Shown piece by piece: positions 11,098 to 20,010 of a stretch of DNA of 64,000 bases. Position numbers and translations under genes: made by a program. The notes beneath the pieces were generated by a model. It saw only the letters and a list, made by a program, of their open reading frames with translations, searched no databases and was not told the DNA's origin. The DNA is taken from positions 1,302,001-1,366,000 of the forward strand of contig OX337230.1 of NCBI GenBank assembly GCA_946965045.2, given 5' to 3'. The DNA comes from Epithemia pelagica. Taxonomy: Eukaryota > Bacillariophyta > Bacillariophyceae > Surirellales > Surirellaceae. Numbering within the stretch: the first letter of the stretch is position 1; each line of letters starts with the position of its first letter.

Positions 11098-13303
11098 TCA
11101 CTCGTCCTTAACCGAGTGCATGCTAACACGTCCTTGAGCTTGAGCCATTCGATCCAGTTCCTCATTCACATCGCCATGTGGAGCAAACATTGGATACTGA
11201 TTGAGCTTCGCTCCAAAGTTGCTTTCGTCCGCCCTTCCGTTGATCAGATGAGTGTCCTCATCATGACCATTCTGCTGGTCATCTACATTGTCTCCTTCCT
11301 CGACATAACCCTTGATTTCGTCAGCGTTTGTTATCTGTCGTTTCAGCACCTCGTGATCACCAGTTCGGTGAAGTCGCTTGTGCGACTTTTGTGTAAGGTT
11401 GACCAACATGACCTTCTTGTCAGCCTTTTCGAAACGATGAGTAATTCCTTGAATGGCTGCCACTGCAGAGTGATCAATGATCAAGGCATCTACAGGAAGA
11501 AGGAACACGTGCAAGTGAGTTGACGCCATTGACCGATACACTACGCTGCTCCAGTATTGGCTTACCTTTGAAGTCAATCACAATCATATCTGGATCGGAA
11601 GCCACGTTGAACATGTTGATAAAGTTACGAGCACTCGAAAAGAAAATGGCTCCACGAATGTGCACATACTTGACAACTGGGTAGACTTCTCCATTGATGG
11701 TCATGTCGGTTTTGATGGATATGTCGCCTTGCACGTGATTTGCAGAATCCCATGCATGGACCAGGGCACTAAACACAATTCCTGCCGCAATTCCCACAGC
11801 TAGATTGAAGAACACAGCAATCAAGGTGACCAGAAGAATTGTGATTCCATCGGACAAACGTCCATATCGCAGAATGATAAATGTCTTCCACTGGAAGGTG
11901 GACAATACGACCATGAACAAGACACCGGTCAAGGTTGCAACAGGGAGTAGCTCGATAAAACCTGACAAGGCCACAATAAACAGCAACATGAAAATACCCG
12001 ACATGGTGGAACTGACACGGTATCGTGCGCCATTCATAATGTTAATAGTCGACTGGCCAATCATGGCATCTCCTCCCATGGCACGGAACAGACCACAGAC
12101 AGCATTGGCAACACCTTGAGCCAAAAGCTCTTGATTGGAGTCCGAGATCTTAGGAACCGTGTCGGTGATTTCGTTACATGCTTGAAGCGTGAGAACGGAT
12201 TCGACACCTCCGATGGCAGCCAAGGTGACAGCATAGAGGAAAACGTTGTTGATAGTTTCCGAATCGGAGGGTATGTTAGGCCAGTCGAATTTCGGCAAAT
12301 CTCCCGACATTTTAGCGGTTTCTTCCACAGTTCGCGTCGATACGTCAAAGAGCTCCCGAAAAATGACGTGCTCCAGGAATGTACCAACGAGTAGACCAAC
12401 CAGAGAAGCAGGAACCATGGAACCAACTTTGGGAACAAGCGGAAAGAATTTCATGATCGCCATACATATTGCTACTTGAACAAGAGTCAAAATCAACTGC
12501 CATGTGTCGTCCTTAAAGGTCAGCCACTGTCGATCGTCAAGGTCGCAATCGACAAAGAGAGGTTCCTCATCACATTTTTGAAAGGCTGGCAACTGAGCCA
12601 TGAAAATGATAATGGCTAGACCATCCATGAACCCAATCAAACCTGTTTCTGGGATCAACCGGACCACTTTCGCAAGACGCAGCCAGGCAAAGGCAATTTG
12701 CATGAGGCCACAAACAAACATGGTCATATAAAGGACGTTCAACCGTTGGTCTACAGTCAGGTAGTCCAAGACACCATCGTCCTCAGTCAAGTCGGCAACA
12801 ACAACGGCCAGAGCACCAGCTGCACCTGAGATCATACCCGGTTTTCCACCCATTAGTCCAGTGATGGTAGCCATCCAAAAGGTCGCCTGCAAACCTGACA
12901 AGGGTGGTACACCAGCAACAAAAGAGAAGGCAATGGATTCTGGAACTTGCATAATGGCAACTGTAAAACCCGAAATCACTTCATCGTACAAGGTGCGAGG
13001 ATTCGCCTTGTAAAACTCAAACGTTTCACCCAGATACTTGGGAGCCCAAGTGGGAAAGCCCGTAACAGCCCCAACTCCTGTGCTCACTTCGTTTCCGACG
13101 ATTCCACCCACATACCGACCAACTTGAGGAATGAATGCCCAAAAGGGATCGCGCTCGTCTGGGTTCGATTCGTCATCGTCCTCGGCGTACTCGCCGTTCT
13201 CATACTTGGTGCTCTTTTCACCGTTCAATGGTTCATCGTGAATTTCTTCGGACTCCACTCGTGGTCCACTGTCGTCGGCATCATTCTCTGGACTCGGCGG
13301 CAT
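11098..13303 (-). CDS. SulP/SLC26-family anion transporter with STAS domain
   Basis: Two exons, 13303-11566 and 11489-11098, with a 76 bp intron (GTAAGC...GTAG) that joins IDFK to DALIIDHSAVAAI, exactly inside the STAS domain. The product is 709 residues. The N-terminal 75 residues are acidic and cytosolic. They are followed by about a dozen hydrophobic segments with the SulP signature region ISGFTVAIMQVPESIAFSF and the AGxPPxxGLQA element (VAGVPPLSGLQAT). The C-terminal STAS domain ends in an acidic tail. SulP proteins move sulfate, bicarbonate or other anions; this bacterial-like type could carry either, and the substrate is not readable. The first ATG (13303) was chosen because the frame upstream begins only with a TTG. 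The YR retrotransposon inserted 365 bp upstream of the start codon. Confidence 0.92.
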
Positions 13304-13667
13304 GTTGTTCAATTTCTGGCTTTCTCCAGTAAGTGGTCCTCTTTCGGACGCAAAACAAACAAGGAAAAAGATATACTTTTCACTTTTAGCTTCTCTTATC
13401 TCTCACGGATGTTTGTGGTTGTTCTGGTGCACTATTGTTTGTCAAAAAAGCGAAAAAGCGTCGTAGGCCATGTCTGGTCTGCGATGGTTGCGATTTGCGA
13501 TGCGTTCAACTTCTGTCGCTGTGTCTTCCAACGGAGCTGTTAACGCATGGTTTAACGCCACCTCGACTACCGAATCCTACTCTTTGGAGCTATACAAACC
13601 CAACCGAACACAATGACGGAAAATGAGGTCGGAGGACTCCCCTGCGCAACACATAAGCGAGGGGTAC
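13304..13667. other. 5' region of the SulP gene up to the retrotransposon
   Basis: This 364 bp stretch holds no gene. It must contain the SulP promoter and leader. The distal part is directly abutted by the B2 repeat of the tyrosine-recombinase retrotransposon, which may have displaced upstream regulatory sequence. Confidence 0.4.
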
Positions 13668-14068
13668 GCGGTTCTTGTTCCTCTCTTATCAGCTCTTTGT
13701 CACATAACATCTACTATCTTATAGTTACATATACCGGTGCTCTGGGGGGGCGAGCCCCCCACCCATCCTTTCCCAAGGAGGGCGGGTATTGTGTTTCACT
13801 CCAGAATGTGGCGGGACTCGGATCCCGTCACGAGTTCTGTCCATTGCGTGCGAGTGTGCATCCAACCACACAGCCATCCCAAACACAGACCCCATTAAGG
13901 AGCCAAGATACCCTGAAATATCATCACAAGTATCTTGCCAACATACTCCGGCTGCCAAGCCATTGTATATCGTCTGCAGGATAAGCCGTTGCAGCGTCTG
14001 CAGGCAAGCTGGCAATAGCAAGCGAGCTGGACTTTACTCTTTGCAGAGTACCGTCGAGCCAATTCCCC
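13668..14068 (-). repeat. B2 repeat (outer 3' end of YR retrotransposon)
   Basis: 401 bp, matching 14336-14736 at a constant offset of 668 with no difference noticed. It contains a perfect G7-CGAG-C6 hairpin at 13744-13760. The outer three bases are GCG on the plus strand, the same trinucleotide found at the outer end of A1. Confidence 0.92.
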
Positions 14069-14083
14069 GGGTGGGCGGGTGGG

Positions 14084-14338
14084 CGAAAAGAGAACTGCCA
14101 ACAGGATCAATGGGTGATCAGATCCTTGACACTGCCGCTGTTAGCTCTTTCCATTAACTTATGATCATACTTCCTCATTCACATGTTGGTTGGGATGCCA
14201 TACTCTGTGCTGACGTGTACTTTACACGACAGTCCCAACCAACCAATGACTCATTCCTTGAACTCGTATCTGTGATGACGTCAACTTCTCTTCTGCGTTC
14301 GTCCGTCGGTCCCTTCTTGACCTGATGGGTACGGTGCG
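14084..14338 (-). repeat. A2 repeat (internal)
   Basis: 255 bp, matching 22465-22719 at a constant offset of 8381. It carries an 11 bp perfect inverted repeat (GTTGGTTGGGA at 14185-14195 with TCCCAACCAAC at 14233-14243), which could fold or bind protein. It is separated from B2 by 15 G-rich bases (14069-14083) and overlaps B1 by the trinucleotide GCG at 14336-14338. Confidence 0.92.
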
Positions 14339-14736
14339 GTTCTTGTTCCTCTCTTATCAGCTCTTTGTCACATAACATCTACTATCTTATAGTTACATAT
14401 ACCGGTGCTCTGGGGGGGCGAGCCCCCCACCCATCCTTTCCCAAGGAGGGCGGGTATTGTGTTTCACTCCAGAATGTGGCGGGACTCGGATCCCGTCACG
14501 AGTTCTGTCCATTGCGTGCGAGTGTGCATCCAACCACACAGCCATCCCAAACACAGACCCCATTAAGGAGCCAAGATACCCTGAAATATCATCACAAGTA
14601 TCTTGCCAACATACTCCGGCTGCCAAGCCATTGTATATCGTCTGCAGGATAAGCCGTTGCAGCGTCTGCAGGCAAGCTGGCAATAGCAAGCGAGCTGGAC
14701 TTTACTCTTTGCAGAGTACCGTCGAGCCAATTCCCC
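14336..14736 (-). repeat. B1 repeat (internal, downstream of recombinase ORF)
   Basis: Second copy of the 401 bp B repeat, including the G7/C6 hairpin at 14412-14428. It lies 83 bp beyond the recombinase stop codon and probably supplies the 3' end of the transcript. Confidence 0.92.
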
Positions 14737-14819
14737 ATCTCGGTATAGTATCTCTTGCGTTCCATTCCTTGCATCGCCGCTTGTATTGCCTTCTCATATT
14801 CCTTGTCTTTTAATGATTC

Positions 14820-16337
14820 TTACAATCCTTCAGAGAATTGAATCAACGCCTCGACCGAAGCCTTCGCGTCTGTGTACCTTTCCATCATCGACATTCCTGG
14901 TAGGACTCCTCGACTGCGGAGATGTTTCCGCCAGCGGTTGTTCATTTCAATAACCTCGGGACCCAGCTTTCGATTCTGCGCCGTTGTGGTTGCTCCTCGA
15001 CGAAAGGAACGTCTTGCACTAAATTCTTCTTCTACCTTTACTGTTTCTGGTAGAATGTCCGGGCGTTGATGTTTGATTCGTTTCCAGAGACCATGAAACA
15101 GATGGTCGAGGTCTCCGATCAACGCTCGTTGAATTTTTCCTGTTTTTGACACCCGTCTGAACAATGGTCCTTGAGTGACCTTTCGAACATGCAGTTCCCT
15201 TATTGCTCTCTCAATCCACTTCCTGATTTCAATGCCCGAGCTTGACTTTTCTGCCAATGGTTGAATATATAAGCGAAACGTTCCGTCAGTTTGTTTAAAC
15301 CGACCTGCCAGTGCTAGAGGAACGTGGGACACAGAGCTGCAATTCACACCTTCCTCCCAATGCTTTCGCAACAATCCAACGTCTACCTGTGGAATTTCCT
15401 CCCCTCGCAGGGCAGCGCAAAATCCGATGACGACGAGTGCCCCAGTCAATGCGATCTCCATCTTTCTCTGTCCTTGTGGAAAATTGGCCCATTCCTTTTC
15501 GAGAATACTCAATCCACACAATACTTCCTCCAAGGTCACCGCTCTATCCGGGATCCAAACGTCTCCCATTCGACGATGGCAACCCGCCATGAATCTCTTG
15601 AACCAGAAACTGTTCGTCGGGCTGGACGTAAACATGAGTGCCGTCCTATCACCTGTGCCCATTGTCGACATACCAGTGCCTCCCGGTAGCGTGTGAATAA
15701 AGTTCGAGACAACTGACCGAACCTTCCTTGCCGTCTCGAATTGAATGTGCTTTGAATTTCGACCATCTTGGAGACTCTTCATTAGGAGTATACAAGCGAT
15801 CGACATCCCGACAGAGTCGCCAATCTCAAAAGGCCCTCGCTGCGGCAGTGGCTCGCTTAACCCGATCAAGTTTGCGGTTTTCTGCAAATTTCTCATTTCT
15901 CGCCAGTTTTTCTCGACCGTTGATCGCTCTCTTGCCCAAAAAGCGTCCAGGATCGCTCGTCGCACACAGACCGACAACAATTTATCTTCCTTCGATCCTT
16001 CTCGCTGAAACCTACCCTTCATGTTGTAAAACATGCATTCGTCGCACTGGAAAGGACACATTAAATGGTCACCTTCCCTGGCTTCTTGGAACCTCAATGC
16101 ATCGTCTTCAAATTCATCAAGCCCATTTGGATCTATCAACGCGTCGTCCAGATCGCCCGCTTCAAGTACTGGGAATCGGTCATCTGCATCTTGGACGTAA
16201 CAAGATGCATGCCAAGCTCCTGTGCATCTCCGACTAGTACCCCGTGTACATCCAAAATTGGCGCAGACAATGCCCGTCAATGGGGGAATCGGATGACCAC
16301 ACTTTTGACAGACCGTCGTGGACCGCATCCAGTACAT
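14820..16337 (-). CDS. tyrosine recombinase of the YR retrotransposon
   Basis: 505 residues from the first ATG at 16337. The N-terminus has a cysteine-rich zinc-binding-like stretch (CQKCG, then CANFGC, then further Cys/His). The C-terminal half is a tyrosine recombinase core. Its first catalytic arginine lies in AALRGEEI at about residue 311. The second box is SFRRGATTTAQ near residue 440, and the candidate nucleophile is the Tyr of MMERYTDA near residue 488. In the second box the usual H-x-x-R pattern shows Arg where His is expected. The ORF start overlaps the end of the RT ORF by about 104 bp in another frame, so expression may need reinitiation, frameshifting or a separate transcript. The enzyme would integrate the circular DNA copy of the element. 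Confidence 0.85.
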   Translation of the reverse strand: MYWMRSTTVCQKCGHPIPPLTGIVCANFGCTRGTSRRCTGAWHASCYVQDADDRFPVLEAGDLDDALIDPNGLDEFEDDALRFQEAREGDHLMCPFQCDECMFYNMKGRFQREGSKEDKLLSVCVRRAILDAFWARERSTVEKNWREMRNLQKTANLIGLSEPLPQRGPFEIGDSVGMSIACILLMKSLQDGRNSKHIQFETARKVRSVVSNFIHTLPGGTGMSTMGTGDRTALMFTSSPTNSFWFKRFMAGCHRRMGDVWIPDRAVTLEEVLCGLSILEKEWANFPQGQRKMEIALTGALVVIGFCAALRGEEIPQVDVGLLRKHWEEGVNCSSVSHVPLALAGRFKQTDGTFRLYIQPLAEKSSSGIEIRKWIERAIRELHVRKVTQGPLFRRVSKTGKIQRALIGDLDHLFHGLWKRIKHQRPDILPETVKVEEEFSARRSFRRGATTTAQNRKLGPEVIEMNNRWRKHLRSRGVLPGMSMMERYTDAKASVEALIQFSEGL

Positions 16338-19300
16338 GTCTCGCTCTTGAGACTTGCCATGGCCTGTGAAAAAGATGAGCGTGAACAAATGCGACTATGA
16401 GAGGTTCATGTTGGTCTTTTGACCACAAACAACAATCAACCGGAATCGTAAAGACGATGTCCGCAATTTTTCCGAGCTTCTTCCGCCAACGATTTGACAT
16501 AAGCGCAGGACAAACGAAGATATGGGAGTTATCGGGACGAATATGATGTGAATCGCACATCAAATCCAACGCAACGTCTGCTATCGCGGGGGGCGGGTTC
16601 CACACAAAACATCCTCGTTCGAATGCCTCGTCGAACCACTGTTGGGGCGTTAGCTTCTTCCATTGTAATCCGCCTGTATATTGAATCAGCCAGTCGATCG
16701 CGCCTGGGAATCGCTCTTCCGAGCTCTTGTGCAGTGGGACGTGAAATAACATGGAATCGCCCGCCATTACACCCGTCAGCAGATCTCCTCTTGATAGACC
16801 GTCCGTGCCTTGGTCTATCATTCTGGTCCCGGCAACCCAAACTACTCTCAAGAAGACATTCCCGTTCATTTCGAGCTTGCGTGCTCGAAGGACAAGCTCA
16901 AACAGCAATCTCGAAGAAGACGTTCCCCGATAAAAAGCAGACTCCGACGTAGAGTTGTCTGTAAACAAGAAAACCTCGGTCCCCACCTTCAATCGGCCGC
17001 TTGTCACCAAGGCCTCCAATCTGAGAATTAAATTGTACAATTCTCTAAAGTTTGATGAACGGGCTCCGTACTCGCGGGTCCAGAGGCCATGTTCCGTGTC
17101 AACCTCATCACTCCCGTACAACCACAATGACGTTCCAAAGCCTTCACCGGATGCATCACCAAAAATAATCACAACTTGTGAACCCTTTCTTGGGCGTGCT
17201 AAGAGTCGCGGTGGCGTGTCTCCGGCTGTCAAGTTCGCTAGTGCTTCTACGTCGTCGTTGAACCTCTTGGCTTTCTTTACCTTGGAGGGAGCAGGTCCAA
17301 ACGCAATGGTTTTGTTTGATTCCTCTGCCAGCACCGCTTCTCGTTCCTTTGGTGGCAGTCTCCATCCCTCCTCATTTCGGTCTGGTCTCCAAGTCTCGAG
17401 AGTCAAATGGATCCCTTTTAAGTAAGGGACCATGCTCTGAAATGTCAGAGAGACATAAACCAGAAATCCACGAATGCGCTCTAATTCCTTTCGCTCAATC
17501 TCCTCCTCTTTCGCTGCCCATTCGACCAGCCTCTGGACGAGTCCCTTGGTCTTTTTCCATCTTTCTGCCGAGACAGTTTTGTACACGGCATCACCTGTTG
17601 TCTCTACAACGGCCCCTGCCCATGCTCCTGGGGTTTGACTTGGAGGTCGCCGTTTTCGTGCCGCATCTTGAAGTCCGAAAAAGGCTGCTCCTTTCGCCAT
17701 CGCACTCGAGGCTAGCCATGCCTCCTCCCGACTGGGAGCGGTCCCCCGAAGATCATCGACGTAGGTGTGGATGTCTACTGCCATTTGTCCGTCTTCTCGA
17801 ACCTTGCAAATCCACGGTTTGGAGGAGTCATATTCGCGACTCCCGGGCAAATTGATTTCCACCCTTGCCCATCTAAAAATGTTTTTCTTGTCAAAACGAC
17901 ATCCAAAGATAACTCGTTTGACTCGTTGGGAGCACTGTGTCGTCTGATATGGGGACACTGTTATCCCCATTGCACAACGAACCCAAGCCTCCCACTTTCT
18001 TTTCTGGCCTGCTTTATTGTCCAGCTCCTCTGCAAACATGGCCGTCAAATCCACTCCTGTATATTTCCGAATTTCTGGATGAATCCAGAAATTCAGGAAC
18101 ATTTCTCCAAAGTCGTTATCGACCGACCACGTGGACACATCAACTGATCGAAGCATGGAGTCAACGGTAGCTAAGCTGAACCATGGCGCATGCAAGGCCG
18201 CGTTGAGGCCACTCTTCGTGCCATCATACACCATTCGTATGTCGGTAGGGCCCTTTGGAACGGAGAAAAAGCTGGTGAGTGATAAAATTCCAGCATGTGG
18301 GGCGATGTACCCTCTGCTCCTAACTTTGCTGATCTTCTTCTTTTCTAATCCTCTGCTTGTCTCATCCGGGTTGTTCCTCTGTGGTATTCTGTATCTTGGT
18401 GGTCGACCAATCCACATGGGTTTAACGCCGTCCCGCATTTCGACATGCCAGACTCGATCAGGCATCCTCCAGAAAAAAGGTGAGGAGCCTGAGTCCCAAT
18501 CCCACCATGACGATAAAGAGACATGCTGCATCGCGCTTAACCCCGCATCGAGTGACGCTTTCTGCTCTTGACCGTCCAATTGTTTCTTGTGGAGTCTCCA
18601 CCAGGTCCAAAAATCGTTGGCCACCTTTCTTTTCCAATATATCAACGCCCCCTTACGAATTGATGCTAACGCCTTGATCTTTCGTTGAGTCTCCGTGAAC
18701 GACTGAACTCCGAACTTTGCCAAAATTCTGTCATTCCAAAGGTGGTACGGGATTTCCGCGTCGTCTGCTTTCGTGGCTTTCAAATTTCGATCCTCGTCCT
18801 TGATTTCATCAGATAATTCGACAATCAACGAAGGGTCCATGTCGTCTAGAGTGGATGGCTCATCCCACTCTTTCATTCCAGGCTTTTCCTTGTTGCTTGA
18901 CGATGTCTTTTTCAAATTGGGGCGGTCTCGATCTCCCATTGAGTCACGAGGTTGAGTTAGGAAGCGACGGATCAAGTGGACAACCTGGACTCTTGATTTG
19001 AACGGTGGGCCCACCTGGTCCACCCATCGCTCCAGGTCATCCTCTGGTGCATGTTTACTTAGAATCGCAGGGAAGTCGAGCGCGAGGGAAAGCTCTCGAA
19101 CTCCTAACCTCCTACACACCAACCCTGTTGGAGAGAACACGCTTGGGAGAACGTGCAGGGCGGACTTGTCCCTTTTCCAATCCAACTTACGATTCATGAG
19201 AGAGGTCTTGTTATCTTCCGATGCTTTAACGCGTCCGTGAAGGGTATGATCTATTATACCCCGAACGCTGGTGAACTTCAAGCCGGTGTCTACTGCACCA

Positions 19301-19698
19301 TCCCACCAATTCTCGAAAGCTGAATTCGTCACACCTGTTGATGTGGTTTTTGTGGTTATGTACAACCAATCCACTCGGGTGGTGACACCTCCCAAAATTC
19401 CATGGTCCATTCTCATTCGTGTGGTGGACCACTCTTCACTTGTTGGGGGGCCAGCAGAGGGGCGGCTCTTCCACCAAACAACAACCTGCAATTCTTTCGT
19501 GGACCAAACTGTGTGACTCGGACCTGGAGCCATACCATCGAAAAACACAATGTTCGTCGATGGATAACAATTTAAGCCACCTTCCTCCTTTGATGAATTT
19601 TCGCCACACTTCGACACTTCATCGCTCTTCCTCTTTTTACTTCCCCAACTTTTCGCTCTTGGTTTCGCCAACCGAAGAGACATCCATTCTCGATGCAT
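16234..19698 (-). CDS. reverse transcriptase / RNase H polyprotein of the YR retrotransposon
   Basis: 1154 residues from the first ATG at 19698. The middle carries a reverse transcriptase: SFFSVPKGPTDIRMVYDGTK for the early motifs and YVDDLRG for the catalytic motif C at about residue 645. RNase H follows from FGDASGEGFG near residue 845, with the acidic residue in FLFTDNST and the late DQGTDGLSRGD segment. About 200 C-terminal residues after RNase H are unassigned and include Cys and His pairs. There is no DDE integrase and no recognisable aspartic protease, as expected for DIRS-order elements. It lies 312 bp downstream of the gag-like stop and overlaps the recombinase ORF at its 3' end. Confidence 0.88.
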   Translation of the reverse strand: MHREWMSLRLAKPRAKSWGSKKRKSDEVSKCGENSSKEEGGLNCYPSTNIVFFDGMAPGPSHTVWSTKELQVVVWWKSRPSAGPPTSEEWSTTRMRMDHGILGGVTTRVDWLYITTKTTSTGVTNSAFENWWDGAVDTGLKFTSVRGIIDHTLHGRVKASEDNKTSLMNRKLDWKRDKSALHVLPSVFSPTGLVCRRLGVRELSLALDFPAILSKHAPEDDLERWVDQVGPPFKSRVQVVHLIRRFLTQPRDSMGDRDRPNLKKTSSSNKEKPGMKEWDEPSTLDDMDPSLIVELSDEIKDEDRNLKATKADDAEIPYHLWNDRILAKFGVQSFTETQRKIKALASIRKGALIYWKRKVANDFWTWWRLHKKQLDGQEQKASLDAGLSAMQHVSLSSWWDWDSGSSPFFWRMPDRVWHVEMRDGVKPMWIGRPPRYRIPQRNNPDETSRGLEKKKISKVRSRGYIAPHAGILSLTSFFSVPKGPTDIRMVYDGTKSGLNAALHAPWFSLATVDSMLRSVDVSTWSVDNDFGEMFLNFWIHPEIRKYTGVDLTAMFAEELDNKAGQKRKWEAWVRCAMGITVSPYQTTQCSQRVKRVIFGCRFDKKNIFRWARVEINLPGSREYDSSKPWICKVREDGQMAVDIHTYVDDLRGTAPSREEAWLASSAMAKGAAFFGLQDAARKRRPPSQTPGAWAGAVVETTGDAVYKTVSAERWKKTKGLVQRLVEWAAKEEEIERKELERIRGFLVYVSLTFQSMVPYLKGIHLTLETWRPDRNEEGWRLPPKEREAVLAEESNKTIAFGPAPSKVKKAKRFNDDVEALANLTAGDTPPRLLARPRKGSQVVIIFGDASGEGFGTSLWLYGSDEVDTEHGLWTREYGARSSNFRELYNLILRLEALVTSGRLKVGTEVFLFTDNSTSESAFYRGTSSSRLLFELVLRARKLEMNGNVFLRVVWVAGTRMIDQGTDGLSRGDLLTGVMAGDSMLFHVPLHKSSEERFPGAIDWLIQYTGGLQWKKLTPQQWFDEAFERGCFVWNPPPAIADVALDLMCDSHHIRPDNSHIFVCPALMSNRWRKKLGKIADIVFTIPVDCCLWSKDQHEPLIVAFVHAHLFHRPWQVSRARHVLDAVHDGLSKVWSSDSPIDGHCLRQFWMYTGY

Positions 19699-20010
19699 GG
19701 TATCCTCGCCCTTTAGCGCCACTCCCGTGCTATCTATCCAGATCACAGGGCCCAAAAGAGATGTTGTCCAGTACCAAAAGGGGATATCTCTACACACCAA
19801 TCCGACTGTATAGCCACTTGTTCCTATAGGCAGGCGTGCTTGTTTACTTTCCAGAACGCCATTTTCTGGAGGAAGCGAGTCTGGACAACATCTCTTCGCT
19901 AGCTTAACATCGCTAACCGTAAGCCAAGTCGTCTCAACTGAACTTTGTGCTTGGTCTTCATCTTCATATAGTTTGCGTTTGGTTCCTTTGTTGAGACTCC
20001 CTGTATTCTG

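Noticed and set aside
13613-14813. Pairs of identical ORFs of 95-98 codons
   Set aside because: They lie within the B1 and B2 repeats and merely mirror the duplication. No sign of coding.
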